Assembly: GCA_017523995.1 (NCBI GenBank)
Contig: JAFWUX010000067.1
Span: 1 to 26,210, forward strand
DNA: 26,210 bases
Direction of reading: 5' to 3'
Source of the DNA: Oscillospiraceae bacterium
GTDB taxonomy: Bacteria; Bacillota_A; Clostridia; Oscillospirales; Ruminococcaceae
Shown here: piece after piece, positions 1-7,795 of the stretch
Numbering within the stretch: the stretch's first letter is position 1
Layout: each line of letters starts with the position of its first letter
Translations under genes and position numbers: made by a program
Notes under the pieces: model-generated
Database searches by the model: none
Told to the model about the DNA's origin: nothing
Seen by the model: the letters and a program-made list of their open reading frames with translations, nothing else

Positions 1-25
1 ATTATCTGGCGGTCATGTGAGCGCC

Positions 26-80
26 GGAAAGCCCAGCCTGTTCCGGTCGCCTGTGGCTCCCTCCATAGGCTGGGCTTTCC
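26..80. repeat. Long perfect inverted repeat (14-bp arms), possible terminator or RNA stem
   Basis: The arm GGAAAGCCCAGCCT at 26-39 is the exact reverse complement of 67-80, separated by a 27-nt loop. It lies upstream of the ruvC promoter, so it probably ends or belongs to a transcript entering from the left. The U-tract expected of an intrinsic terminator is weak: only CTTTCC follows the stem on the + strand, with a T-run further on near 101-107. It could be the closing stem of a structured RNA whose 5' part lies outside the window. I could not match it to a known RNA family. Confidence 0.45.
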
Positions 81-169
81 AATTCTGGTGCTTCGTATTT
101 TTTTGGAAGGAATCTGTCACCTATCATTGACATTCCTACAAAAAGTCAGAATTATTCTTTCTTCTCCCA

Positions 170-198
170 TTGCACTTTCCGTAATTTTATGGTATAAT
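170..198 (+). promoter_or_regulatory. Sigma-A promoter of ruvC (extended -10)
   Basis: The -35 box TTGCAC at 170-175 and the perfect -10 box TATAAT at 193-198 are 17 bp apart, and TG at 190-191 gives an extended -10. The predicted start of transcription is near 205, leaving a leader of about 25 nt with GGGAGG at 215-220 as the ruvC ribosome binding site. This is the only clear promoter ahead of the ruvC-ruvA genes. Confidence 0.75.
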
Positions 199-230
199 AG
201 AAAGGACTACATATGGGAGGATGAAAATGC

Positions 231-710
231 ATGCGGATTCTCGGGATTGATCCGGGCTATGCGACTGTCGGGTTCGGCATCGTCGATTATCAGGGCATGG
301 ACTTCCGCACAGTGGAGTTCGGCGCGATCCTGACACCGGCGCATACCGATTTCAACGGCAGACTGATGCAGATCTATGATGACATGGATTTTCTGCTCTC
401 CCGATATCAGCCGCAGGTCATGGCGGTGGAAAAGCTCTATTTCAACACGAACAAGACAACCGGTATCATGGTTGCCGAGGCGCGCGGCGTGATTCTGCTC
501 GCGTGCGCAAAGCATCAGATTCCTGTTGCGGAATATACGCCGCTGCAGGTCAAATCCGCGGTTGTCGGATACGGCAAGGCGGAAAAGCAGCAGGTCATGG
601 ATATGACGCGCCGGATTCTGCATCTGAGCGAGGTGCCGAAGCCCGATGATGCCGCCGATGCGCTTGCGCTGGCAATCTGCCACGGACACTGCGCAAAACC
701 CGATTACTAA
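231..710 (+). CDS. ruvC: Holliday junction endonuclease RuvC
   Basis: RuvC is the endonuclease that cuts Holliday junctions symmetrically after RuvAB branch migration. The 159-residue protein has the family's usual length and begins with the classical MRILGIDPG motif. The four acidic metal ligands can be placed: Asp7 in GIDPG, Glu67 in AVEKLYF, and Asp140 and Asp143 in the PDDAADALALAICH segment near the C-terminus. The start is set by GGGAGG at 215-220, ten bases upstream. An out-of-frame ATG at 221 opens only a nine-codon frame. ruvA follows after 18 bp, so the two are co-transcribed from the promoter at 170-198. Confidence 0.97.
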   Translation: MRILGIDPGYATVGFGIVDYQGMDFRTVEFGAILTPAHTDFNGRLMQIYDDMDFLLSRYQPQVMAVEKLYFNTNKTTGIMVAEARGVILLACAKHQIPVAEYTPLQVKSAVVGYGKAEKQQVMDMTRRILHLSEVPKPDDAADALALAICHGHCAKPDY

Positions 711-728
711 TCAAAACGGAGATGTATC

Positions 729-1331
729 ATGATAGATCATATTCGCGGGGCGGTGACCTATAAGGAGCCGAACCTCGTTGTCATTGAATGCGGCGGCGTC
801 GGATATGCCTGCCGGACGAGCATGCAGACGGCGGCGTCCGTCGGTGCAGTCGGGGAGGAGGCGCTGCTCTATACGCGCCTGACCGTCCGCGAGGACGAAA
901 TCGCGCTCTACGGCTTTTCGGAGCGCAGTGAGCGCGGCTGCTTTGATCAGCTGACCAGTGTCTCCGGCGTCGGACCGAAGGCGGCGCTTGCAATTCTCTC
1001 TGATTTTACCCCTGACCGCTTCGCACTTGCCGTTGCGGCAGGTGACTATAAGCAGTTTACCAAGACCAAGGGCATCGGTGCGAAGACCGCACAGCGCATC
1101 GTACTGGAGCTCAAGGATAAGGTTGCGAAATCCGTGCAGAGCGCAGGACTTCCGGCTGCCCCGATGACTGTCGGGAGCGGCAATCTCGAGGAGGCAATGA
1201 GTGCCCTGCAGGTGCTCGGCTATTCGCAGGGTGAGGTCGCGGGGGTGCTCGCGTCGCTCGATCCGGCGCTCTCCTCCTCGGAGCTGATCCGGCTTTCGCT
1301 GCTGCAGCTCGGCAAAAATATGTTCAAATAA
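729..1331 (+). CDS. ruvA: Holliday junction branch migration protein RuvA
   Basis: RuvA binds the four-way junction as a tetramer and loads RuvB. The 200-residue protein matches the usual length. It starts MIDHIRGAV with an N-terminal OB-fold, then has two helix-hairpin-helix motifs around LTSVSGVGPKAALAIL (about residues 76-91) and TKGIGAKTAQRIVLEL (about 112-129). A linker and a C-terminal domain III (about 153-200) that contacts RuvB follow. GGAG at 718-721 is seven bases before the ATG. In most Firmicutes ruvB comes directly after ruvA. Here it is displaced by about 4.4 kb of six other genes. Confidence 0.97.
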   Translation: MIDHIRGAVTYKEPNLVVIECGGVGYACRTSMQTAASVGAVGEEALLYTRLTVREDEIALYGFSERSERGCFDQLTSVSGVGPKAALAILSDFTPDRFALAVAAGDYKQFTKTKGIGAKTAQRIVLELKDKVAKSVQSAGLPAAPMTVGSGNLEEAMSALQVLGYSQGEVAGVLASLDPALSSSELIRLSLLQLGKNMFK

Positions 1332-1357
1332 ACTTTTGAACCGACAGGAGTGAGATC

Positions 1358-1987
1358 ATGACAGGCAGTACAAAAGCAATCCTGACCGCAACGGCAATTG
1401 CTGTATTGGCAATCGCAGGCGGCAGTGCATATTACTATGCGCATCCGAAGCTGCAGGCACAGAGTGCGCTGAAGCATTATGTGCGCGCATGCAAAAGCGG
1501 CGACAGAGAAGCGTTCTGCCGGTATACGGTCTATGAGCAGATTGCACCGTTCTATGAGATCTTTGACGGCGCTGACCAGTCACGCCCTGTTGAAGAACGG
1601 ATCGGGACGGAACTTTCGGAGATACTTGCGAATGTTACTGAGATTCGCTCGGTCAAGGTTGACAGTGTGAAAGACTGCACGGACGAATTTGCAGAGCGGA
1701 TTCAGAGGATGTGGAAAAACCATGAAGCGGAACAGAAGATCATGGCACGCCGTGATATTGAGCCGGATCCGGTTTTTGAGGCGGGATATGAGCGGGTGCT
1801 CTCTTATATGGAGTCGGTCAAACAGGCGTATTGTTTTGATGTGACAATGCAGCGGAAAGGCGAAGGGGATTCGGCGGAAACCGCGCAGATTGTTGTCTCA
1901 CGGATAAACGGATGCTGGAAAGTGGATCCGTTTACCCCGATAATGGTGGTTCCGACAGTCCACGATCCGGATGAACAAACAACATAA
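1358..1987 (+). CDS. Membrane-anchored protein, paralogue of the next two lipoproteins
   Basis: Family not recognised. The 209-residue protein has one N-terminal hydrophobic segment (about residues 7-27) that should anchor it with the rest outside the membrane; there is no lipobox cysteine. The exported part starts with a helix of the pattern ALKHYVRACKSGDREAF and ends with a beta-rich segment (158-190) reading V-T, a charged G-rich turn, then I-V-V and G-C-W-K-V-D. That layout recurs in the two lipoproteins downstream and resembles NTF2/SnoaL-like or DUF4878-type extracellular domains. This comparison is by eye. An AGGAG-type ribosome binding site lies about 26 bp after ruvA, so it is probably in the same operon. 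Confidence 0.75.
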   Translation: MTGSTKAILTATAIAVLAIAGGSAYYYAHPKLQAQSALKHYVRACKSGDREAFCRYTVYEQIAPFYEIFDGADQSRPVEERIGTELSEILANVTEIRSVKVDSVKDCTDEFAERIQRMWKNHEAEQKIMARRDIEPDPVFEAGYERVLSYMESVKQAYCFDVTMQRKGEGDSAETAQIVVSRINGCWKVDPFTPIMVVPTVHDPDEQTT

Positions 1988-2021
1988 TATAAATATATAA
2001 CAACGCAGGAGGTTACTGAGA

Positions 2022-3209
2022 ATGAGACGAAACAAGAAAACAGGTGCCGTCATCCTGATGGCGATGCTCGGCGCGGGGATGCTCTCCGGCTGCGGCAGCG
2101 CACAGATTCAGGCAGCCGATACCAGAAGAATGGTTGAGGTGCTCGGCGCTGCGGCGGATACCGATACACGCGGAGACCTCAACAGTGACGGCAAGCAGGA
2201 TGTCACCGATGCACAGCTGCTCATGCGCTATTATGTCAGCAATTCGCTCTCGAGCAAGCCGCTGACATGGGCGGAGCTGCTCGAAGATGCACCGGCGCAG
2301 GATCCGAAGGATGCGGACAAAAAGGCGGTCGAAGCGCTGATGAAAAAGTTTCTTGATGCAACCGTCGCGGGCGATGCCGAGCAGGTGTTCAAGCTCTCCG
2401 GCATGGGCGATCTGCTCCGGATGTCTTCCGGCACAACCAAGACTGATGCGGAGCTCCTCGAGGATCCGAGTATTCAGATCAACAAGATCGACAGCTACAC
2501 GATCGGCGAGGTGACGGAGGAACCGGAGAAACTCAAGGAATATCAGGATGCCTATGAGACTGCAATGGTGAATGTCCGCAAGGCGTTCGGTGACACCAAT
2601 GCATCCGCGCAGGAACTTCGCACAGCGTATATGGCGGCGACCGTCCTGAAGCCGGTCACCAAGTTGTATTCCTGTCCTGTCACGACAACGCGGGACGGCA
2701 AGGAAAGCTCTGAGACCATCATGGTCGCCTGCGATGACAGGGGTGAGTGGCGCGTTGATCTCGGCGTGCAGACATCGCTGAACCGCTACAATGAAAGATC
2801 GCGGAAGGCTTCGGCGAATTCGACTGCGAGCAAGCTCCAGAAGGCGCTGACCTCGGCAATCGTAGATTTCGATGAGATGGGCATGGACGTCAATGTGCTC
2901 GACGGCGACTATACATGGACCGGCGCTGAGGTCAAGACAGTGGGCGCGGTGTCATATGATGTCAAAAATATCACGAAGGAAAACGCCGCACTGATGCTGA
3001 AAGCCCAGCTGCTCAAATACTTTGACAAGGCGGGCGATCTGGTGAACATCAGCTTCCGTGTCAAAAACGGCAGCATCGTTGCTGCAGCCGCTGAGATGCA
3101 TTTCAGCAGCGGCAATGTCATCGGTGTCTATCCGCAGATCGGCGATGTTCCGGCGGATATGACCGTCACTGAAGCGATGCTTAAGTCGGCGGGCCTTCAC
3201 GGCGAATAA
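2022..3209 (+). CDS. Lipoprotein with a single dockerin-like repeat
   Basis: A 395-residue predicted lipoprotein: signal peptide with lipobox LSGC, lipidated Cys24. Residues 51-72 (GDLNSDGKQDVTDAQLLMRY) fit one dockerin type I repeat, with calcium-loop ligands Asp52, Asn54, Asp56 and Asp63 followed by the F-helix. Only one repeat is present, where a full dockerin has two. Residues about 100-250 repeat the helical-then-beta layout of the neighbours, with V-T-T at 220-222 and G-E-W-R-V-D at 241-246. A further domain at about 268-395 has the look of a beta-rich extracellular module and is absent from the paralogues. AGGAGG at about 2006-2012 supports the start. The partner and function are unknown. 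Confidence 0.8.
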   Translation: MRRNKKTGAVILMAMLGAGMLSGCGSAQIQAADTRRMVEVLGAAADTDTRGDLNSDGKQDVTDAQLLMRYYVSNSLSSKPLTWAELLEDAPAQDPKDADKKAVEALMKKFLDATVAGDAEQVFKLSGMGDLLRMSSGTTKTDAELLEDPSIQINKIDSYTIGEVTEEPEKLKEYQDAYETAMVNVRKAFGDTNASAQELRTAYMAATVLKPVTKLYSCPVTTTRDGKESSETIMVACDDRGEWRVDLGVQTSLNRYNERSRKASANSTASKLQKALTSAIVDFDEMGMDVNVLDGDYTWTGAEVKTVGAVSYDVKNITKENAALMLKAQLLKYFDKAGDLVNISFRVKNGSIVAAAAEMHFSSGNVIGVYPQIGDVPADMTVTEAMLKSAGLHGE

Positions 3210-3280
3210 ATCATAGAAAACAGCCATACAGAGAAAAATCAGAGGTGTGAGACATACTGAAATGAAAAGGAGAAACCAGT

Positions 3281-3988
3281 ATGAATCACGCAAAAGCAAT
3301 GATGTGCAGTCTTGCGGCAATGCTGCTTTGTGCAGGGATGCTCGCAGGCTGCGGAAACCGGACACAGACGGAGACCGGAGCAGAGGCTTCTGTTTCCGCG
3401 GCGGATGCGGCGCCGGAAAAAGCCGCAGAAACACAGGAACCGGCAACAGAGGAGCAAAACGAAGCGCCCGATCATCTTGAGGCGGCGCAGGCGGTCCTCG
3501 CCGGATTTCTGGAGGGATGCCTCAGCCATGACGTTGCGGCGGTCGATGCGGCTGCGGATTACCGCGGCATGCTCTCCGCATTCAGCGGCGAGACCTTCAC
3601 CGATGCGGAATGGCAGACTGAGGCAGCTGACTGGCTCTTTGATGCGTTCGACAGCTATGAGATCGGCACGGGCAGCAGCTCGGCGGAGGAGCTTGAGACG
3701 TATAATACGGGCATGCGTCAGGTTTTGACAGAACTGGAGGAGCACCCCGATCCGGACGATGATGCGGAGACACTGCGCTGCATTGCCTACCTCAAAGAAA
3801 CGTTCCGGGAGGCGGAGGGGTTCTGCTCGTTCCCCGTGACACTCAGCTCGGAGGACGGCGCGCAGACCGATACGCTGAAACTGGTGCAGACAGAAGGCAG
3901 TTGGAAAATTGACCTCTGCGAGGGCGTTGTCAAGCGGATTGCGATGAACCGCATGTACCGCGAAGACGGCGAAGAAGCGGAGGAGTAA
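3281..3988 (+). CDS. Lipoprotein, third paralogue of the cluster
   Basis: A 235-residue predicted lipoprotein with lipobox LAGC and lipidated Cys24. An acidic, Ala/Glu/Thr-rich linker (about 26-66) leads into a domain built like the two preceding genes: helix AAQAVLAGFLEGCLSHD, an acidic middle part, and the closing pattern FCSFPVT (180-187) to G-S-W-K-I-D (206-211). AAAAGGAG at 3265-3272, eight bases from the ATG, fixes the start; an overlapping frame from 3247 lacks this support. The linker suggests the domain is held away from the membrane. Function is unknown. It may sense or bind an extracellular ligand, but nothing in the sequence shows which. Confidence 0.78.
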   Translation: MNHAKAMMCSLAAMLLCAGMLAGCGNRTQTETGAEASVSAADAAPEKAAETQEPATEEQNEAPDHLEAAQAVLAGFLEGCLSHDVAAVDAAADYRGMLSAFSGETFTDAEWQTEAADWLFDAFDSYEIGTGSSSAEELETYNTGMRQVLTELEEHPDPDDDAETLRCIAYLKETFREAEGFCSFPVTLSSEDGAQTDTLKLVQTEGSWKIDLCEGVVKRIAMNRMYREDGEEAEE

Positions 3989-4046
3989 ACCGCAGATGCG
4001 GTCAGGACTTCACACGGAATCTTACAGCGGCAGACAGAATTGCCGC
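3989..4046 (+). repeat. Two small hairpins after the lipoprotein cluster
   Basis: Directly after the stop codon, ACCGC and GCGGT (3989-4002) form a 5-bp stem with a 4-nt loop. Further on, GCGGCA at 4027-4032 pairs with TGCCGC at 4041-4046 across 8 nt. Neither is followed by a T-run, so they are not convincing intrinsic terminators. They may stabilise the upstream mRNA end. Confidence 0.35.
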
Positions 4047-4093
4047 AAATACGGTACCATTCAGAATATACTGAAATCAGGGAGGATCTGGCT

Positions 4094-4819
4094 ATGAATC
4101 TTGACGAATTACTGAAAGAGGCGATCACGAAACCGGAAAAGCGTTCGCTGTTTCTGCAAATGCTCATCAAGAGCGATGTCTATGTCATCTGCAAAAAGCC
4201 TGTCAAACAGGATGAAATCAACGGCGGTGTCTCAATGGAGCTGGTCACAACCCAGAATCCGGACGGCGATATCTTCATCCCGTTCTTCACGAGTTACCGT
4301 TCCCTGCAGCAGTTTGCCAAGCGGTATGTCAACTGCTACCGCCTGAACTGTCTGCGCCTGTTTGACCTGATCCAGTCGGCAAATGCCGTGCTGAACCCCA
4401 ATTCCTACGGCAAGGAATTCTCCTCGCAGGAGATCAAGAGCATCCTGATGGTTGCGCGGAACCTCAACATTCCGGCGATCTCGATGAAGGAGGAGGAAAC
4501 CATCGAATACCGCCGCAGTCAGAAGGATCTCGATCATCTGATCCGGCCGCTGACGCGCTATCTTGCAAGACAGGCGAATGTCGATGCCTGCTATCTTGTC
4601 GAGATGATCCGCGGCTGTGAGCGCCCGCAGACACTGTTTGTATTTGATATGAGCGGCAACACGCGCAAGCTGTTCTTCCCGCTCTCCAAATATATGCAGA
4701 CCTACACCAAGACCGGCGATTCGCTCGTGTTTATCAGTCTGGAGGAGCCCGCCGCGAAAAAAGCCATCAAGGGAATTGATCCCTTCTATATCCGCAAAAA
4801 GCGCTTCTTTGAGCGCTGA
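4094..4819 (+). CDS. SseB-family protein
   Basis: A 241-residue cytoplasmic protein resembling the SseB domain found singly in many Firmicutes and Actinobacteria. The recognisable features are the IPFFTSYRSLQQF stretch (about residues 56-68), the LNPNSYGKEFSSQEI segment (about 99-114) and a C-terminal half beginning near residue 145 that fits SseB_C. SseB proteins in pathogens are type III secretion accessory proteins; in Gram-positive bacteria their job is not established, so no secretion role should be read into the name. The ATG at 4094 is chosen because AGGGAGG (4079-4085) sits eight bases upstream. An ATG at 4040 in the same frame has no such site. Confidence 0.8.
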   Translation: MNLDELLKEAITKPEKRSLFLQMLIKSDVYVICKKPVKQDEINGGVSMELVTTQNPDGDIFIPFFTSYRSLQQFAKRYVNCYRLNCLRLFDLIQSANAVLNPNSYGKEFSSQEIKSILMVARNLNIPAISMKEEETIEYRRSQKDLDHLIRPLTRYLARQANVDACYLVEMIRGCERPQTLFVFDMSGNTRKLFFPLSKYMQTYTKTGDSLVFISLEEPAAKKAIKGIDPFYIRKKRFFER

Positions 4820-4839
4820 TCTTGAAAGGAGCTGACAGC

Positions 4840-5058
4840 ATGCCGCCGAAATCCAAACCGGCATCCTCACACAGTGCAGCGGCAGCGCAGGCAAAGGATA
4901 CTGTGCAGAAGCCTGCTGAGACAACTGCTGAAAAGGCAGCAGCCGCGGTCAATGCCGCTGCAGGTGCTGCGAAACATGCAGCCGCAGCCGTAAAAGATGC
5001 CGCTGCTGCCGCCGTCACAAAGGCTGCCAAAAAAGACGAATCCCACAAAGCGGAATGA
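4840..5058 (+). CDS. Small Ala/Lys-rich low-complexity protein
   Basis: A 72-residue protein, about 40 percent alanine with regularly placed lysines, predicted to be one long amphipathic helix or several heptad/undecad-like turns (segments such as AEKAAAAVNAAAGAAKHA). It resembles histone H1-like or LEA-like low-complexity tails, but these similarities come from composition and do not prove function. AAAGGAG at 4825-4831, eight bases before the ATG, supports this start over a TTG at 4822. Its N-terminus (MPPKSKPASSHS) closely parallels that of the next gene (MPPSHKPSSSHS), suggesting the two are related at the start or share a binding partner. Confidence 0.7.
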   Translation: MPPKSKPASSHSAAAAQAKDTVQKPAETTAEKAAAAVNAAAGAAKHAAAAVKDAAAAAVTKAAKKDESHKAE

Positions 5059-5100
5059 TCCGCACCCGACATCCGTTGTCTGACCTGAAAGGAGTATCAC

Positions 5101-5733
5101 ATGCCGCCCAGTCATAAGCCGAGCAGTTCTCATTCCTCGAGACCTTCTCATTCATCTTCGCATTCTTCCCATTCGTCGCATTCCTCGCACTCGTCTCATT
5201 CTTCCCATTCCTATTCGCATCATTCCGGCGGATATCACCACAGACCGCATCACCGCCGCAGCTATGGATATTCCGGAGGCTACGGTCACCGGAGCTACGG
5301 CAGCCGTTCGATCTTCGGCAGCTGCGCCGGCTCGATGACACTGGTGATCGTGGTTGTCCTGATTCTGGTTGTTGCGGCATGGGTAAAGCATAACGGCAGC
5401 GGTCAGCAAAGCACCGGAAACAACAATCAGATTGCCGTCACCGATTCGTCGCATCAGCCGATCTATGTCGCGGCGCTCGGCAGAGATGTCCCGTGGAATG
5501 CGCAGTATGACATGTATTACGATAAGCAGACCGACTGCTATTTCTTCCTCAATACCGACATGGATCCGCCGATCTGGCAGTACTGGTTCGAGGGTGTTTC
5601 TTCGCAGTACGGCGAAGATTACGGCTGGCTCGAATGGGATGCAAGAGAGAGCCGCTGGTATGTCCAGACGGGCGAAACCAAATGGGAGCTCCTGCCGGAG
5701 AAGTATGCATCCGATCTCTGGCATTTCGACTGA
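5101..5733 (+). CDS. His-Ser-repeat single-pass membrane protein
   Basis: A 210-residue protein of unknown family in three parts. Residues 1-70 are low complexity: a run of His-Ser-Ser triplets (about 16-37), then a His/Tyr/Gly/Arg-rich stretch. Residues 79-94 form one strongly hydrophobic membrane helix. Residues about 118-210 are a compact Trp/Tyr/Asp-rich domain (DMYYDKQTDCYFFLN, WLEWDARESRWYV) that should fold. There is no signal peptide, so the His-Ser part is most likely cytoplasmic and the Trp-rich domain outside. The histidines could bind metal; this is inference. AAAGGAG at about 5088-5094 supports the start. Confidence 0.75.
   Translation: MPPSHKPSSSHSSRPSHSSSHSSHSSHSSHSSHSSHSYSHHSGGYHHRPHHRRSYGYSGGYGHRSYGSRSIFGSCAGSMTLVIVVVLILVVAAWVKHNGSGQQSTGNNNQIAVTDSSHQPIYVAALGRDVPWNAQYDMYYDKQTDCYFFLNTDMDPPIWQYWFEGVSSQYGEDYGWLEWDARESRWYVQTGETKWELLPEKYASDLWHFD
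5147..5208 (+). repeat. In-gene 9-bp tandem repeat encoding His-Ser-Ser
   Basis: About seven imperfect 9-bp units of the form CAT-TCN-TCN encode consecutive His-Ser-Ser triplets. The units differ at third positions (tcttcc, tcgtcg, tcctcg, tcgtct), while the protein repeat stays exact. Confidence 0.85.
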
Positions 5734-5761
5734 AACCCTATGAACGGAGAACCGTATTCAT

Positions 5762-6838
5762 ATGATACAAACTGGAAATCCCGTGTTTGAGGACGAATCC
5801 GAGCGCCTCGCTAGCCCTGAGGTCATTCCGCAGGACGGCGATCTCGAGGTCTCGCTCCGCCCGAAAACACTCAATGATTATATCGGGCAGGATCAGGTTA
5901 AGCAGAATCTCGCGGTTTATATCGAAGCGGCAAGACGCCGCAGCGAGCCGCTCGACCATGTCCTGCTCTACGGTCCGCCGGGACTCGGCAAGACCACGCT
6001 TTCCGGCATCATTGCGCATGAGTTGGGCGTCAATCTGCGGATCACTTCCGGTCCGGCGATCGAAAAGCCCGGCGATCTTGCCGCGCTCCTGACCAATCTC
6101 GGCAGGGGCGATGTCCTCTTTGTCGATGAGATTCACCGGCTTTCGCGCGCGGTTGAGGAGATTCTCTACCCGGCGCTTGAGGACAGAGCACTCGATATCA
6201 TGATCGGAAAAGGTCCCTCTGCGCGGTCGATCCGCGTGGATCTGCAGCCGTTTACGCTGGTCGGTGCGACAACAAGAGCCGGTCAGCTTTCTGCGCCGCT
6301 GCGCGACCGCTTCGGCATTGTTCAGCGGCTGGAGCTCTATACGCCGGAGCAGCTCTGCGATATCATCCGCAGAAGCGCGATGCTGCTGGATATTCCCTGC
6401 GAAACGGACGGCGCCATGGAGCTCGCAAGACGCTCCCGCGGTACGCCGCGTATTGCGAACCGGCTGCTGCGGAGAGTCCGCGATTTTGCGGATGTGCTCG
6501 GCACCGGCGTCATTGATGCGAAGACAACACGCGAGGCGCTCGAACGTCTCGAGATCGACGAGCTCGGACTTGACAAGCTCGATCACCGGCTGCTCGATAT
6601 GATGATCCGCGGCTATCACGGCGGTCCGGTCGGACTGGAAACGCTTGCTTCGGCAATCGGTGAAGAAGCCGTCACGCTCGAGGATGTCTGCGAGCCGTAT
6701 CTGATGCAGCTCGGTATGCTCGCGAGAACGCCGCGCGGCAGAGTGGCAACGCAGCTTGCCTATCAGCATCTCGGATATCCGACAGAGGAAGGCACCGCCG
6801 CGCAGCAGTATTCGCTGACGGACATGCTCGGCGGCTGA
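5762..6838 (+). CDS. ruvB: Holliday junction branch migration ATPase RuvB
   Basis: RuvB is the hexameric AAA+ motor that drives branch migration with RuvA. The 358-residue protein shows an N-terminal [12 protein letters not shown] segment (32-43), Walker [10 protein letters not shown] (71-79), Walker B VLFVDEIH (118-125), sensor 1 in GATTRAG (168-174) and a C-terminal winged-helix domain (about 265-340) with [12 protein letters not shown]. Length and all motifs are normal, so the enzyme should be active. It lies about 4.4 kb downstream of ruvA, and no clear promoter is visible directly ahead, so it may depend on read-through from upstream. Confidence 0.97.
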   Translation: MIQTGNPVFEDESERLASPEVIPQDGDLEVSLRPKTLNDYIGQDQVKQNLAVYIEAARRRSEPLDHVLLYGPPGLGKTTLSGIIAHELGVNLRITSGPAIEKPGDLAALLTNLGRGDVLFVDEIHRLSRAVEEILYPALEDRALDIMIGKGPSARSIRVDLQPFTLVGATTRAGQLSAPLRDRFGIVQRLELYTPEQLCDIIRRSAMLLDIPCETDGAMELARRSRGTPRIANRLLRRVRDFADVLGTGVIDAKTTREALERLEIDELGLDKLDHRLLDMMIRGYHGGPVGLETLASAIGEEAVTLEDVCEPYLMQLGMLARTPRGRVATQLAYQHLGYPTEEGTAAQQYSLTDMLGG

Positions 6839-6862
6839 GCGGACAGCGAACGGGGGATAGAT

Positions 6863-7411
6863 ATGAGCCTCTTGCCAAAACAGAATTACAGATTCAATCG
6901 GGAGATACCGCTGCCGGAAGGTCTGATCAACGGTCAGGCGCTGGGGGCGGTATCAGGTATGAAATTCGGGCTTTCCAATATGAGCCGCAGCGGCTGTGAG
7001 GTCATTGCCGTTTACAATGCGCTGCTGCTGCATCACCGGCCGGCGGCTTTCCTTGAAATCGCACGCTATATGGAGCGGTTTCGCGTGCTGCTCGGATTCT
7101 GGGGTACGAATTTTCTCTCGCTCGGGCACTGCCTGAAGCATTACGGTCTTAGAACAAAGCGCGTCCGTTCGCCGCAGAAGGTCGAGGAGGCGCTGCTTTC
7201 CGGCAGTACGGTCGTCTATGTCTACTGGGTGAAAAAGCGGTTCCGCTCCTCGGTGCATACGGTTGTGCTGCAAAAGGGCAGAGATGTGCTCTGCGTTTAC
7301 AATGCGTATAATCAATGCGGCCATGTGCTGCATGCGAAATTTGAGGATTATCTCAAAAACAGAAAGATGATCTTCGGATATATCATAGAACAGGAATCTG
7401 AAAAAGATTGA
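6863..7411 (+). CDS. Papain-like/C39-like cysteine-protease-fold protein (tentative)
   Basis: A 182-residue protein with no signal peptide. The order Cys45 in MSRSGCEVIAVYNALLL, His132 in SSVHTVVLQKG and Asn147 in CVYNAYN fits the Cys-His-Asn/Asp layout of papain-like folds such as C39-like peptidases. In these folds the Cys begins a helix and the His begins a strand. The match is by motif order only, and the family is not named with certainty. It might be a peptidase, an amidase-type hydrolase or an inactive relative. It follows ruvB by 24 bp (GGGGGA at about 6851-6856) and precedes an unknown gene by 15 bp, so it is in a run of co-transcribed genes. Confidence 0.65.
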   Translation: MSLLPKQNYRFNREIPLPEGLINGQALGAVSGMKFGLSNMSRSGCEVIAVYNALLLHHRPAAFLEIARYMERFRVLLGFWGTNFLSLGHCLKHYGLRTKRVRSPQKVEEALLSGSTVVYVYWVKKRFRSSVHTVVLQKGRDVLCVYNAYNQCGHVLHAKFEDYLKNRKMIFGYIIEQESEKD

Positions 7412-7426
7412 GGAGCGTAGGATCAG

Positions 7427-7780
7427 ATGGTAGCCTTCGATGAAAATTATGATGCGTATATGCTGGAACTGGACGGGGTTCTGTTCCGCTGGGAGGAGAA
7501 GCCCGACGCAGCGGCGGAAAAAGCCGCAGAAAGGGCAGCCTGTGCGTATCACAAAAATATCCGCAAAATCGCGGAATTTCTCATTGATGATTTGATCCGT
7601 GATATCTGGGGCATCAGTGATCCCGATCAGGTGATCGCAAGGCTCGGCAGACCGCAGATCGCACCCGGACTGCGGCAGGTTGTCTACTGCGAGCATCTGT
7701 TTGATCAGCTCCATGTCATCAGCTTTGAATATCTCGATGACGAATTCCTGCGCCTGCAGGCTGTCGATCTCGACGGCTGA
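7427..7780 (+). CDS. Conserved-looking hypothetical protein
   Basis: A 117-residue acidic protein with no signal peptide or membrane helix; family not recognised. The first part has a Glu/Ala-rich helix (about 25-41). The second has the pattern VIARLGRPQI, VVYCEHLFDQLHVISFEYL and LRLQAVDLDG (about 69-117), which looks like a small alpha/beta domain. AGGAG at 7411-7415 overlaps the preceding stop codon and places the ATG eleven bases downstream. Tight spacing on both sides argues for co-expression with the protease-fold protein and the GyrI-like protein. Confidence 0.7.
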   Translation: MVAFDENYDAYMLELDGVLFRWEEKPDAAAEKAAERAACAYHKNIRKIAEFLIDDLIRDIWGISDPDQVIARLGRPQIAPGLRQVVYCEHLFDQLHVISFEYLDDEFLRLQAVDLDG

Positions 7781-7795
7781 CGGAAGGAGAACAGT

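Noticed and set aside
127..132. TTGACA upstream of ruvC as a -35 box
   Set aside because: The nearest TATAAT (193-198) is 60 bp away; TTGCAC at 170-175 has the correct 17-bp spacing.
5147..5208. Short tandem repeats as a CRISPR array
   Set aside because: 9-bp coding units without spacers, in frame with a His-Ser-Ser protein repeat.
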